A stretch of 64,000 nt of DNA from Aurantiacibacter rhizosphaerae (GTDB taxonomy: Bacteria; Pseudomonadota; Alphaproteobacteria; Sphingomonadales; Sphingomonadaceae), in the NCBI RefSeq assembly GCF_009807005.1, contig NZ_WUBR01000001.1, positions 1,054,001-1,118,000 of the forward strand, read 5' to 3'. The notes below the pieces were generated by a model that had not been told where the DNA came from, made no database searches, and saw only the letters and a program-made list of their open reading frames with translations. Both the position numbers and the translations under genes were made by a program. Positions 27,240 to 36,030 of the stretch are shown here, piece by piece (the stretch's first letter is position 1; every line of letters starts with the position of its first letter).

Positions 27240-27989
27240 TTAGAAGCTGGCGCCCAGCGTGACGACAACGCCATCGCTGGTGAAGGTGCCACCTGGATCG
27301 ATGATGCCGTCGCCTTCAACGCCGACGTAGGAAACGCCAACGGCCAGCGGCGTGCCGGCGATGGCAACTTCCGCGCCGACGGAATAGTCGAACGCTTCGC
27401 CATCTGTGGTGAAGGTAAGGAAGCCATCGGTGTAGCCGACATGGCCGGTCAGGCTGATCGGGGTGCCCGGTACGCCAACGCCCACATCGGAATAGATGTA
27501 GAAGTTATCGGTGCTGCCCAGCGAATCCTGGTCAGGAGCGTAGGCGATGCCGACGGTTACTTCTGCCGGGCCAACCGCTGCGCCAACGGAGCCGTAGAAT
27601 TCGACATAGTCGAAATCGCCGGGGCCGGCATCGGGATAGATGTACATGATGACGCCAACATCGGTGGAGATGTTGCCGAATTCTCCGGCCCAGCCGCCGT
27701 AGAGGTCAAGTTCGGTGCTGCCGTAGCCAACGGTCTGTTCATCAAGTGAAGATGCCCAGGTGCCGACATAGAAACCGGCGGGCAGGCCGACATCGACGCC
27801 GCCCTGGATGGCGAATTCGCCACCGGACAGATCGACACCGCGGAAGCGATATTCGCTGACCATGGCGACATTTGCCGAAACCTCGACACCGATACCGCCA
27901 TCATCGTCCTGCGCCATGGCAGGCGCTGCGAAAGCGGCAGAAAGTGCGAAAACAGAAGCAGCCGTAAGGCTGCGGACGGACGTAAGCAT
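27240..27989 (-). CDS. TorF family putative porin
   Basis: A 249-residue outer-membrane protein. A signal peptide (about 1-25, ending PAMAQ) is followed by beta-barrel repeats: [21 protein letters not shown] is the hallmark of the TIGR02001/TorF family, and alternating [15 protein letters not shown]-like strands continue to a terminal VTLGASF. Genes of this family often sit near glnK-amtB, suggesting a nitrogen-related solute, but no such gene is here. ATG 27989 has a GAGGGAAA ribosome site. The upstream region is rich in TGCAC/GTGCA half-sites. Confidence 0.88.
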   Translation of the reverse strand: MLTSVRSLTAASVFALSAAFAAPAMAQDDDGGIGVEVSANVAMVSEYRFRGVDLSGGEFAIQGGVDVGLPAGFYVGTWASSLDEQTVGYGSTELDLYGGWAGEFGNISTDVGVIMYIYPDAGPGDFDYVEFYGSVGAAVGPAEVTVGIAYAPDQDSLGSTDNFYIYSDVGVGVPGTPISLTGHVGYTDGFLTFTTDGEAFDYSVGAEVAIAGTPLAVGVSYVGVEGDGIIDPGGTFTSDGVVVTLGASF

Positions 27990-28095
27990 GGGCAATTTCC
28001 CTCAATTGCTTTGGTGAACTGTTGCTTCGTCCCACCTGCGCCGATCGCGTGCTGGCATCTTTTAGTGCGCCAATTCGCCGCGAAAGCCACATGAT

Positions 28096-28188
28096 CTTGC
28101 ACAGGTATTGTGCGCTGCACAAGAAAAATTACGCGACTGCGATATGCACCCTACAAAGTGTGCTTATTTTGCACCACATTCAGCACAC
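28096..28188. promoter_or_regulatory. Cluster of TGCAC/GTGCA half-sites in a divergent promoter
   Basis: Between the porin (left) and metallophosphatase (right) genes lie repeated half-sites: TTGCACA at 28097, TTGTGC-GCT-GCACAA as a perfect palindrome at 28108-28122, TGCACC at 28145 and 28170, GTGTGC at 28158 and GCACAC at 28183. The pattern recalls NtrC upstream activating sites, but no exact consensus site or convincing sigma-54 promoter was found. The whole 27990-28274 stretch is locally AT-rich and has no gene. Confidence 0.45.
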
Positions 28189-28274
28189 CGACATGTATTT
28201 TCTAGCATCACACCCACAACTACCAACCGATTGCGCTCTCAGGCGTTATGATTATGTGAGCCAGACAGTTGAGC

Positions 28275-29081
28275 ATGTTTGAATTTTTCCGATCCAAGAA
28301 GCGGGAGCCAGAACTCCCGGCGATTGCAGCGCATGTGCCCGATGGGCAGCGTGTGTATGCCGTTGGCGATATCCACGGCCGCAGCGATCTGCTGATCGCC
28401 CTGATCGAGGCGATCGAGATCGACAATCGGGACAACCCCGCAGCGGTCACCACGGTGATCCTGCTGGGTGACCTGATCGATCGCGGGCCAGACAGCGTCA
28501 ACGTGCTGGCCCTGGCACGCGAATGGCGCAAATTTCGCGACGTGCGCATTCTGGCGGGCAATCACGAGGAGATGTTCCTGCGCAGTTTCGACGATGTCGA
28601 TCTGCTGCGCCATTTCCTGCGCCATGGTGGCCGGGAAACGCTGATGAGCTATGGCCTGCCCAAGCGGCTCTTCACGGCCTCGTCGCTGGAAGAGATCATG
28701 GAGGCCATGGAAAAGGTGGTCCCCCAGTCCGACCGGGACTTTATCGCCAGCTTTGAAAACATCGTCAGCATCGGTGATTATATTTTCGTTCATGCCGGGA
28801 TCGAGCCGGGCCTGCCGCTGGCCGAGCAGAGCGAAGCCAAGCTGCGCTGGATCAGGGAGCCGTTCCTCAGTTACCGGGACGCCCATGAGGGCGTGGTGAT
28901 CCATGGCCACACGATTACGGATGCGCCGGTGGACCAGGGCAACCGAATCGGGATCGATACCGGTGCCTATGCCAGCGGTCGGCTCACTACGTTGGTGCTG
29001 GAAGGCGAAAATCGCCGCTACATCACCGCGCTGGATGACGGGGGCGAGATCAGCATCTGTTCTCACGATGAAGTGGAATAA
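28275..29081 (+). CDS. Metallophosphoesterase, Ser/Thr phosphatase-like
   Basis: A 268-residue calcineurin-type phosphoesterase with the three metal-binding blocks in order: VGDIHGRSDLL (about 36), LLGDLIDRGPDS (about 68) and ILAGNHEEMF (about 96), followed by H residues in FVHAGIEP and VIHGHT. This layout matches the PPP-family phosphatases of bacteria (PrpA/ApaH-like), which dephosphorylate proteins or dinucleotide tetraphosphates; which is not decidable here. ATG 28275 is preferred; a TTG lies six bases upstream. The stop is 4 bp from the end of rnpB on the other strand. Confidence 0.88.
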   Translation: MFEFFRSKKREPELPAIAAHVPDGQRVYAVGDIHGRSDLLIALIEAIEIDNRDNPAAVTTVILLGDLIDRGPDSVNVLALAREWRKFRDVRILAGNHEEMFLRSFDDVDLLRHFLRHGGRETLMSYGLPKRLFTASSLEEIMEAMEKVVPQSDRDFIASFENIVSIGDYIFVHAGIEPGLPLAEQSEAKLRWIREPFLSYRDAHEGVVIHGHTITDAPVDQGNRIGIDTGAYASGRLTTLVLEGENRRYITALDDGGEISICSHDEVE

Positions 29082-29085
29082 TTTG

Positions 29086-29500
29086 CCGGGGAGCCTGTAA
29101 GCCGGGTTCTGTCCCGCAGCCGATATGCTGACACATCAGCGCCGCGGGGGCAGCCATTCATCTCGGCGGGGGATTGCTCCCGCGCGCTCAAGCAACCAAC
29201 CCGGGTCTCTCGCAGCGAAACGCTGCTGCCCTTTTAAAGGCGCGAGACCCCTATGCGGTCTTGCTCCGGGTGGGGTTTGCCATGACGGGAACTGTTACCA
29301 GCCCCCCGGTGCGCTTTTACCGCACCCTTTCACCCTTGCCTGTGCCGTTTGACGGGCCATCGGCGGTTTGCTCTCTGTGGCACTTTCCCTGCGGTTGCCC
29401 ACGGCGGGCGTTACCCGCCACCCTTGTTTCGTGGAGCCCGGACTTTCCTCGACACCTTTGCGCCGAAGCACATTGATGACGCGGCTGCCCGGCTCCCCGG
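29086..29500 (-). ncRNA. rnpB: RNase P RNA, type A
   Basis: The catalytic RNA that matures the 5' end of tRNAs. On the minus strand the hallmark GAGGAAAGTCCGGGCTCC lies about 40-60 nt from the 5' end, and the 3' end reads AGAACCCGGCTTACAGGC as in other bacteria. The ends pair as helix P1 (CCGGGGAGCC with GGCTCCCCGG), which sets the limits at about 29500 and 29086. The length of about 415 nt fits alphaproteobacterial type A. A TATACG -10-like hexamer lies about 10 nt upstream of the 5' end. Confidence 0.95.
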
Positions 29501-29561
29501 CGTGCAGGCGTATATGCGCAAGTCGGGTGTTAGGGAAGGGCGCTGCGTCGATCTGACGGGA

Positions 29562-30269
29562 TTAGCGGGTGCGGCCCTGATCCCGGTCCAGCAGCAACTG
29601 GAAGAGGATCGCCCGCACTTCGCCGTCGATCTCGCCGTCGATATTCTCAGGCCGCCAGCGCCGCTGGAAAGCCTCCACCGCATCATGACCGTTGGTGATG
29701 TCATAGCCGAACCGTTCCAGCGCCAGGTAGAATGACGCATCATTGTCGAACGGATCGTTGGGAGAAATCTTTTCCGGACGCGGCAGGCACAGGCCGTATT
29801 CAGCCAGGCGATCCCATGGGAACAGCTCACCCGGATCGATCTTGCGCCCCGGCGCGACGTCGGAATGGCCCACCACATTGGCGCGCGGGATATCATGCTG
29901 CTTCACCATCCGGTTCAGCAGGGGAACCAGCGCTTCGAACTGCGCATCGGCAAATTCGCGATAGCCGCCTGCATGGCCCGGATGATCCAGTTCTATCCCG
30001 ATGCTGGCCGAGTTTACGTCACGATGCCCGCGCCAGTAGGATACGCCTGCGTGCCAGGCGCGCTTTTCCTCAGGCACCAGCTGGATGACCTCGCCGCCCT
30101 CCGTAATGCAGTAATGCGCGCTGACCTTGGCTTTCGGATTGCACATCTTGTCGAGCGCGTTCTCGACAGGTTTCATCTCGGTGTAATGCAGTACCACCAT
30201 GGAAATGGGCAGTGCGCGCTCATCGAAATTGGGGGAGCTTACCTCCCGGTGCACCAGCGGATCGCTCAA
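29562..30269 (-). CDS. N-acetylmuramoyl-L-alanine amidase, AmpD/Amidase_2 type
   Basis: A 235-residue zinc amidase that cuts the bond between MurNAc and the stem peptide. Zinc ligands H28 (VVLHYTE), H135 (VVGHSDVAP) and D145 (RKIDPGELF) are present, with catalytic-region KRAWHAGVSYWRG. Residues about 165-230 look like a peptidoglycan-binding domain (DPFDNDASFYLALERFGYD onward). No signal peptide is visible, which favours cytoplasmic recycling of muropeptides (AmpD role). The start overlaps the chpT stop by 4 bp. Confidence 0.88.
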   Translation of the reverse strand: MSDPLVHREVSSPNFDERALPISMVVLHYTEMKPVENALDKMCNPKAKVSAHYCITEGGEVIQLVPEEKRAWHAGVSYWRGHRDVNSASIGIELDHPGHAGGYREFADAQFEALVPLLNRMVKQHDIPRANVVGHSDVAPGRKIDPGELFPWDRLAEYGLCLPRPEKISPNDPFDNDASFYLALERFGYDITNGHDAVEAFQRRWRPENIDGEIDGEVRAILFQLLLDRDQGRTR

Positions 30270-30919
30270 CCGATCATGCCTTCTGGTTCGGGCAGCATGG
30301 CACCCAGTACCAGCGCATCGTCTCCGTGGTGATATTGCACCGCGCCGCCATCGCGCTCCACGATCAGGCGGATAAGGTGGGCAGGGGCGGTTCGGCCCGA
30401 CAATTCATCGGCGCCCAGCGATCCGTCCAGCGCCTTGCCGATATTGGCATCGAATGCGATGCGCGGGCCGCTGGCGCGAATGGCAATTTCCGTCCGGCCG
30501 CCCGTCCGTTCCGCGCCCACTGCCAAAGTGCCGCCGCGAACCAGCGAATCGAGACCCATGGCAGCGAGGTTCAGCAGAACCTTGATCGCAGGCTTTGCCA
30601 GCGTCTGCTCACTGACAGCCCAGTCCAGCGTCAGCCGCTCATCCGCAGCGGTGAGCGAGGTGAGCAATTCATGCGGTTCCTCCACCGGCACCTGCTCGCC
30701 AAAGCCGCCTGCCGCACCATAGGCGAGACGGAAGAACTTCAGCTTGTTGGCCGATACGCGCGCACTTTGTTCCAGCAGATCGAGGCAGCGCTGGCGCATC
30801 GCCGGGTCCTTCTCATCCGCCAGCAATTCCAGCCCGTTGTTCAGGGCGCCGACGGGGCTGAGCATATCGTGGCAGAGGCGGGAGCAGAGCAGGGATGCGA
30901 GATCGAGGGAGGAAGTCAT
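30266..30919 (-). CDS. chpT: Histidine phosphotransferase ChpT
   Basis: A 217-residue dimeric phosphotransferase that in alphaproteobacteria passes phosphate from the CckA hybrid kinase to CtrA and CpdR, linking it to cell-cycle or motility control. The phospho-accepting H17 lies in LCSRLCHDMLSPVGALNNGLELL, the diagnostic first helix; the C-terminal half is a degenerate ATPase-like domain without a normal G1 box. It shares a 4 bp overlap with the amidase gene. No cckA or ctrA is in the window. Confidence 0.9.
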   Translation of the reverse strand: MTSSLDLASLLCSRLCHDMLSPVGALNNGLELLADEKDPAMRQRCLDLLEQSARVSANKLKFFRLAYGAAGGFGEQVPVEEPHELLTSLTAADERLTLDWAVSEQTLAKPAIKVLLNLAAMGLDSLVRGGTLAVGAERTGGRTEIAIRASGPRIAFDANIGKALDGSLGADELSGRTAPAHLIRLIVERDGGAVQYHHGDDALVLGAMLPEPEGMIG

Positions 30920-31085
30920 TCAGGTATCGGCCAATCAGCATTAACAACAAAGATGACGAAGTTGACGGGAAGTCACTTCACGATATCGGGATAAAGCGTT
31001 GATCTTCAGATATTTGCTGCCGAAATGCCAGCTGGCACCTCACCGGCAGTTCGAGTAAAACCGTCTTGCCCCGTTGGTTGACGTC

Positions 31086-31508
31086 TTAGCCATCATCGAT
31101 CGCGTATGGAAGCGCGGTGAAACCGCTTTCGTCGTCCCGCCAGAACGATACGTCATGTTCCGCCCCTTCGCCCGGCGCCACGATAGCCCAGACGGTGCCA
31201 TCATGCGCCGCCTCGGCCCGATCGGTTGCGGAGGGGTGCGGCGGCCCGTCCGGGTGCGAATGGTAATAGCCCAGCACCTGCGGACCGCCCGCGCGGGCTG
31301 CGCGGTGAGCATTGACCAGCGCCTGCGGATCGATTTCGAAATGCGTCTGCGGGCGGGGGTGGACATTGGCGGCGGGCAGGGCGGCGGCTATGGTTGAGCC
31401 AGCGCCCAGGTAAGTGCCCAGCAGGATGCCGCAGCACTCTTTGTGGCGCGACTTGTCTGCCTCAGCACGAAGCAGTTCCATCACGTCTCTTGCCACCCGC
31501 AGTCCCAT
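31086..31508 (-). CDS. JAMM/MPN+ metalloprotease (prokaryotic JAB domain)
   Basis: A 140-residue single-domain zinc isopeptidase of the Mov34/MPN/PAD-1 class. The complete JAMM motif is present: E24 (KECCGILLG), H83 and H85 (YYHSHPDGPPHPSATD), S93 and D96. Relatives cleave ubiquitin-like or sulfur-carrier proteins from partners (for example Mec+ acting on CysO). No ubiquitin-like, E1-like or cysteine-synthesis gene is adjacent, so the substrate is unknown. Its start codon is only five bases from the divergent rluD-like start. Confidence 0.87.
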   Translation of the reverse strand: MGLRVARDVMELLRAEADKSRHKECCGILLGTYLGAGSTIAAALPAANVHPRPQTHFEIDPQALVNAHRAARAGGPQVLGYYHSHPDGPPHPSATDRAEAAHDGTVWAIVAPGEGAEHDVSFWRDDESGFTALPYAIDDG

Positions 31509-31513
31509 TGCGC

Positions 31514-32503
31514 ATGGACCCTAGCATGGCCGGCCCACAAAACAGTACCGAAACGTCTGCAGAAACCATCACGGGCAGCATCCAGGCGGCGGCCCGCGTG
31601 GACAAGGCGCTGGCCGATGCGACCAATTTGTCACGTGAACGCGTCAAGTCATTGATTGCAGAGGGTATGATCAGCCTGAACGGGGAAATCGTAAAAAGCC
31701 CCAAGGCGAAAGCTCAAGCGGGATCGAGCTTTTCTATCCACCTTCCACCCCCAAGCAATCCACAGGCTCTTCCACAGGATATCCCCATAGTTGTCACCTA
31801 TGAGGATGAGCATCTGATCGTGGTGGACAAGCCTGCCGGAATGGTGGTGCACCCCGCTGCCGGTAACGCGGATGGCACCTTGGTGAACGCACTGCTGCAC
31901 CACTGCCGCGGGCAACTTTCCGGTATCGGCGGCGTGGCGCGGCCCGGCATCGTCCACCGTATCGACAAGGATACATCCGGCCTGCTGGTGGTGGCCAAGT
32001 CCGATGCAGCGCATGAAGGGTTGGCAAAGCAGTTCGCAGACCATTCGATGGAGCGCGCCTATCTGGCCGTATGCGGCGGCCATCCCGCGCCCCCTTCGGG
32101 CACGGTGAACGCGCGGCTTGGCCGATCTGACCGGGACCGCAAGAAAATGGCGGTGCTGGATGATGATTCGTCGCGCGGGAAACACGCCGTTACGCATTTC
32201 AAAACGCTGGAGCGGCTGGACCACTGCGCATTGATCGAGTGCCGCCTTGAAACAGGGCGAACCCACCAGGTGCGGGTTCACCTTGCGTCAATCGGTCATG
32301 CGCTAATAGGGGACCCTGTGTACGGACGCACGCCAACCCCTTTAAGGCCCATTCTCAAGGCCTTGGATTTCCAGCGACAGGCACTTCATGCCGCGCGGCT
32401 TGGCTTCGTTCATCCCGCCACAGGTAACCGTCTGTCGTTTTCCAGCGAAATTCCGGCAGATATGCGGGAACTGATCGACGAAACCGGTCATTCCAATCGA
32501 TGA
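31514..32503 (+). CDS. RluA/RluD family pseudouridine synthase
   Basis: A 329-residue RNA pseudouridine synthase. An S4-like RNA-binding domain (about 27-75, AARVDKALADATNLSRERVKSLI) precedes the catalytic domain, where D151 is the nucleophile in GIVHRIDKDTSGLLV and LETGRTHQVRVHLASIGHALIGDPVYG completes the family signature. The arrangement fits RluD, which modifies helix 69 of 23S rRNA; RluC-like activity is not excluded. ATG 31514 and 31526 are both possible, with weak ribosome sites; the message may be leaderless because the divergent gene starts five bases away. Confidence 0.9.
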   Translation: MDPSMAGPQNSTETSAETITGSIQAAARVDKALADATNLSRERVKSLIAEGMISLNGEIVKSPKAKAQAGSSFSIHLPPPSNPQALPQDIPIVVTYEDEHLIVVDKPAGMVVHPAAGNADGTLVNALLHHCRGQLSGIGGVARPGIVHRIDKDTSGLLVVAKSDAAHEGLAKQFADHSMERAYLAVCGGHPAPPSGTVNARLGRSDRDRKKMAVLDDDSSRGKHAVTHFKTLERLDHCALIECRLETGRTHQVRVHLASIGHALIGDPVYGRTPTPLRPILKALDFQRQALHAARLGFVHPATGNRLSFSSEIPADMRELIDETGHSNR

Positions 32504-32626
32504 AATGCACCCTATATCGTCCCGCGGTGCGCTATAGACAGAGTCGCACCCAATGTGACCACCAAGACCGGGTGCCCATCAGGGGCCCGATACGAGCGGT
32601 CGACGACAAAGAAAGGTTTGGGACAC

Positions 32627-33529
32627 GTGAGTAAAGTAAGATCAAGCGTTCCGGCGCTGGGCGGTGAGCAGGGGCTCAATCGCTATCTGTCGGAAATCAA
32701 GAAATTTCCCGTGCTGACGCCGGAGCAGGAATACATGCTCGCCAAGCGTTTTGAAGAGCACGAAGACCCCGATGCCGCCGCGCAGCTGGTGCAAAGCCAC
32801 CTGCGCCTCGTGGCGAAGATCGCCATGGGTTATCGCGGCTATGGCCTGCCGGTCTCGGATCTGATCTCCGAAGGCAATGTGGGCCTGATGCAGGGCGTGA
32901 AGAAGTTCGAGGCCGATCGCGGTTTCCGCCTGGCGACCTATGCCATGTGGTGGATCAAGGCCAGCATCCAGGAATTTATCCTGCGCAGCTGGAGCCTCGT
33001 GAAAATGGGCACCACCGCCGCGCAGAAGAAGCTGTTCTTCAACCTTCGCCGCATGAAAAAGCAGCTGGAGGCTTATGAAGACTCCGACCTGTCGCCGGAA
33101 GACGTAAACAAGATCGCCACCGATCTAGGCGTGCCGGAGCAGGAAGTGGTCAACATGAACCGCCGGATGATGATGGGCGGCGATGGCTCGCTCAACACGC
33201 CGATGCGCAATGGTGAAGAAGGCAGCGGCGAATGGATGGACTGGCTGACGGATGACCGTCCGTTGCAGGACACCATCGTTGCCGACGCCGAGGAAGCAGA
33301 CGTGCGCCGCGAAATGCTGGTGGAGGCGATGGACGCCCTCAACGAGCGTGAGCAGCACATCCTGACCGAGCGCCGCTTGACGGAAAATCCGCAGACGCTG
33401 GAAGAGCTTTCGCAGGTTTACGACGTGAGCCGCGAACGTATCCGCCAGATCGAGGTGCGCGCGTTCGAGAAGCTGCAGAAGGCCATGCAGCGCATCGCCG
33501 GTGAAAGGCTGATGCCGCAGGCTGCGTGA
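32627..33529 (+). CDS. rpoH: RNA polymerase sigma-32 factor
   Basis: A 300-residue heat-shock sigma factor. Region 2 is seen in HLRLVAKIAMGYRGYGLPVSDLISEGNVGLMQ and TYAMWWIKASIQEFIL, the RpoH-specific box as QKKLFFNLRR (133-142), and region 4 ends in EELSQVYDVSRERIRQIEVRAFEKLQ. The GTG at 32627 starts directly at the conserved N-terminus. It directs transcription of chaperones and proteases such as the clpP and clpX genes in this window (family knowledge, no sigma-32 promoter was proven here). The 123 bp upstream holds its promoter, not defined by eye. Confidence 0.95.
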   Translation: MSKVRSSVPALGGEQGLNRYLSEIKKFPVLTPEQEYMLAKRFEEHEDPDAAAQLVQSHLRLVAKIAMGYRGYGLPVSDLISEGNVGLMQGVKKFEADRGFRLATYAMWWIKASIQEFILRSWSLVKMGTTAAQKKLFFNLRRMKKQLEAYEDSDLSPEDVNKIATDLGVPEQEVVNMNRRMMMGGDGSLNTPMRNGEEGSGEWMDWLTDDRPLQDTIVADAEEADVRREMLVEAMDALNEREQHILTERRLTENPQTLEELSQVYDVSRERIRQIEVRAFEKLQKAMQRIAGERLMPQAA

Positions 33530-33533
33530 TATC

Positions 33534-33902
33534 CTGCGCCTGAAGACACGAAAAGGGCGATGGCTGCTGTTTGCGGCCATCGCCCTTCTTGCATTCTGGC
33601 CCCGCGTCATTGACCTGAGCGAGTGGCCCGATCACCCTCTTGCGCCCCGTTACGAGGCAGAGGCGCGCAATACCCTTGCATGGATGCGCGACAATCCGGT
33701 GCAGCAGATCATCGATCTGGTTCTGGTGCAGCAATGGCGCTTCTCCAATTGGCGCGAAGTCCCCGGCAGCGGGGAAGGTAGCACCTCGCTCCCCAGCCTT
33801 ATGGATGTACGCGTGGATGCGACCGCGCTTGGCCCCTGGGGCATCCCCTTGGCGCGTTACACGATGGGCTGCGGCGGCGCATGTTCGCAAGTATCGGAGT
33901 AG
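33534..33902 (+). CDS. Small single-pass membrane protein after rpoH, non-ATG start
   Basis: An open frame beginning just after the rpoH stop encodes about 122 residues: a basic stretch (KTRKGR), one clear TM helix (WLLFAAIALLAFW), then a soluble domain with EAEARNTLAWMRDNP, VQQIIDLVLVQQWRFSNWREVP and a cysteine-containing end (YTMGCGGAC). No ATG, GTG or TTG occurs before the TM helix in this frame; CTG at 33534 or 33522 is suggested. ATG 33684 would remove the TM helix. The protein-like composition and tight spacing to rpoH favour a real gene. Function unknown. Confidence 0.45.
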   Translation: MRLKTRKGRWLLFAAIALLAFWPRVIDLSEWPDHPLAPRYEAEARNTLAWMRDNPVQQIIDLVLVQQWRFSNWREVPGSGEGSTSLPSLMDVRVDATALGPWGIPLARYTMGCGGACSQVSE

Positions 33903-33908
33903 CCGCGA

Positions 33909-35252
33909 TTACGAACCTGCCAGATCCAGCACCGCAGCCACCATCGCCCGCGTGCCCAGCGTGACGGATTCGCGCGGTTCGATGCGGAACAGCGGGCTGT
34001 GGTGGGACGCCACCGGCGGTCCGCCTGCTTCCTCGGCGGCGATATCCTCCGGCGCGGTGCCGCCCACGCTGAAGTAGAAGCCGGGCACGCCATATTCGTC
34101 GGCAACAAAATAGGCGAAATCCTCTGCGCCCATGCCATCCTGTTCGTACGGTCCGACGGCATCGTCTCCAAACGTTTCGACGAAAACCGGGATCAGGCGA
34201 TCGGCGAGTTCCTGCTCGTTCCAGGTAACAGGCGTGCCTTCCACCACCTCGATGCTCGGCAACTTGTCCTCCGGCAGGCCGTGTGCGCGCCCAATGTTGG
34301 TGGCGATCCGCTCTATCGCGGCAATCGTGGCGGCGCGCGTTTCCTCGTCATTGGCACGCACCGTCAGTTGCAGGTCTGCGCCTTCACCGATGATGTTGTG
34401 CTTGCTGCCCGCATTGAAGGCACCCACTGTCACCACGGCAGGGGTGAGCGGGTTGGTTTCGCGGCTGACGATACTCTGCAGGCCGACGACGATCTGCGAT
34501 GCGATGTAGATCGGGTCCCGCCCTTCGTGCGGCGACGCGCCATGCGCGCCAATGCCGGGAACGTGCAGGTTTACCGAATCCGAGCTTGAGCCGAAGATGC
34601 CGGGTGCGGCGATGATCGTGCCGGTCGGCTCCCCGGCGGAGACATGGAAGGCCAGCGCATAATCGGGTGTGCCGAAGCGATCATAGAGGCCATCGTCCAG
34701 CATGGCCTTTGCACCGGCTACCCGTTCCTCTGCCGGCTGGACGATGAACATCAGCGTGCCGCTCCACTGATCCTGCATGGCGACAAGCTGCCGCGCCGTG
34801 CCCACCAGCGATGTGATGTGCACATCGTGCCCGCAGGCGTGCATCACAGGATATTCCTGCCCATCCAGGCCGGTTTGCGTAACGGTGGAGGCGTATTCCA
34901 GGCCGCTGCGCTCTTTTACGGGAAGGCCATCCATATCAGCGCGCAGCAGTATGAGCGGGCCATCGCCATTGCGCAGCATCCCCACCACGCCAGTACCACC
35001 GACACCCTCTGTGACCTCCAGCCCGGCAGCGCGCAGTTCAGCGGCCATGCGCGCGGCCGTGTTGCTTTCAAGGAGGGAAAGTTCAGGATTCTGATGGAAC
35101 CAGATGAACAGGTCTTCCAGATGCGAATCATACTGCGTTTCAACAGCTTCCTGCACAGCCTCCGGCCCCGCTTGCGCGGTGGCGGACTGGTGAGAGAGCG
35201 CGACGACAGAGGCCGCCAGCAAGGCACCACGAAATTTCGGGTTAATGTGCAT
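33909..35252 (-). CDS. M20 family metallopeptidase/amidohydrolase, secreted
   Basis: A 447-residue zinc hydrolase of the M20D amidohydrolase group (hippuricase or N-acyl-aminoacid hydrolase type). A signal peptide (about 1-27, ending ATAQ) predicts export. Metal-binding blocks are MHACGHDVHI, QPAEERVAGA (catalytic glutamate) and a late HHSPLF; the inserted dimerisation domain lies in the middle (GSKHNIIGEGADLQLTVRA). ATG 35252 has a strong AGGGGGAG ribosome site. The substrate cannot be told from sequence; related secreted enzymes release amino acids from N-acyl conjugates. Confidence 0.9.
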   Translation of the reverse strand: MHINPKFRGALLAASVVALSHQSATAQAGPEAVQEAVETQYDSHLEDLFIWFHQNPELSLLESNTAARMAAELRAAGLEVTEGVGGTGVVGMLRNGDGPLILLRADMDGLPVKERSGLEYASTVTQTGLDGQEYPVMHACGHDVHITSLVGTARQLVAMQDQWSGTLMFIVQPAEERVAGAKAMLDDGLYDRFGTPDYALAFHVSAGEPTGTIIAAPGIFGSSSDSVNLHVPGIGAHGASPHEGRDPIYIASQIVVGLQSIVSRETNPLTPAVVTVGAFNAGSKHNIIGEGADLQLTVRANDEETRAATIAAIERIATNIGRAHGLPEDKLPSIEVVEGTPVTWNEQELADRLIPVFVETFGDDAVGPYEQDGMGAEDFAYFVADEYGVPGFYFSVGGTAPEDIAAEEAGGPPVASHHSPLFRIEPRESVTLGTRAMVAAVLDLAGS

Positions 35253-35353
35253 CGGTAATCTCCCCCTGTGGAACGGCGATAAACAACCAGAGCAACGCAT
35301 TCACGACAAGCAGATATTGGCATTCAGTGGCAATCCGCCCTACACGGTGTCGC

Positions 35354-36025
35354 ATGATAGCACGCGTGTTCTGGTGGGTGGTGAAGCTCGTCTTGTGGTT
35401 TGTAATCATCAGCGTAGGGCTGGTGATCCTGTTTCGCTTCGTGCCTGTTACCTACACCGCCACCATGCTGATGGACGAGCACAGCGTGACGCGCGACTGG
35501 GAGCCGCTGAGCCGGATCGATCGCAATATGGTGTCCGCCGTAATCGCGGCCGAGGACGGCAAGTTCTGCGAGCATGACGGTTTTGACCGCGAAGCCATCG
35601 AGGATGCGCTGGAAGAACGTGCGCGGGGGGAACGCCAGCGCGGCGCCTCCACCATCAGCCAGCAAACCGCCAAGAACGTGTTCCTGTGGCAGGGCGGCGG
35701 CTGGTTTCGCAAAGGGCTGGAGGCCTATTTCACCGTCCTGATCGAGAACCTTTGGGACAAGCGGCGCATCATGGAAGTCTATCTCAATGTCGCGGAAACG
35801 GGGCTGGGCACCTATGGCGTGGAAAGCGGGGCGCAGCGATATTTCGGCCATTCCGCCGCGCGTCTCTCCGCCGATGAGGCCAGTCGCATTGCGGCCATCC
35901 TTCCATCGCCAAAGACACGCGAGGCGAAGAATCCCGGCGGCTTTACGGCGCGCTATGGCAATACTATCGAGGCACGCATTGGCGTAGTAAGGCGTGACGG
36001 GCTGGATAGTTGCGTCTACGAATAG
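35354..36025 (+). CDS. mtgA: Monofunctional biosynthetic peptidoglycan transglycosylase
   Basis: A 223-residue inner-membrane glycosyltransferase (GT51) that polymerises lipid II into glycan strands. One N-terminal TM (about 6-28) is followed by the GT51 domain with catalytic E67 in AAEDGKFCEHDGFD, then RQRGASTISQQTAKNVFLW and RRIMEVYLNVAETG, the classical conserved motifs. It lacks a transpeptidase domain. ATG 35354 places the TM at the start; GTG 35327 is an alternative. It is divergent from the M20 peptidase gene and 5 bp before the CDF gene. Confidence 0.93.
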   Translation: MIARVFWWVVKLVLWFVIISVGLVILFRFVPVTYTATMLMDEHSVTRDWEPLSRIDRNMVSAVIAAEDGKFCEHDGFDREAIEDALEERARGERQRGASTISQQTAKNVFLWQGGGWFRKGLEAYFTVLIENLWDKRRIMEVYLNVAETGLGTYGVESGAQRYFGHSAARLSADEASRIAAILPSPKTREAKNPGGFTARYGNTIEARIGVVRRDGLDSCVYE

Positions 36026-36030
36026 GTTGA

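Noticed and set aside
27062-27442. N-terminal extension of glyoxalase I through the porin gene
   Set aside because: The extra residues are antisense-shadow sequence of the TorF gene. The conserved glyoxalase fold begins at the ATG at 27061.
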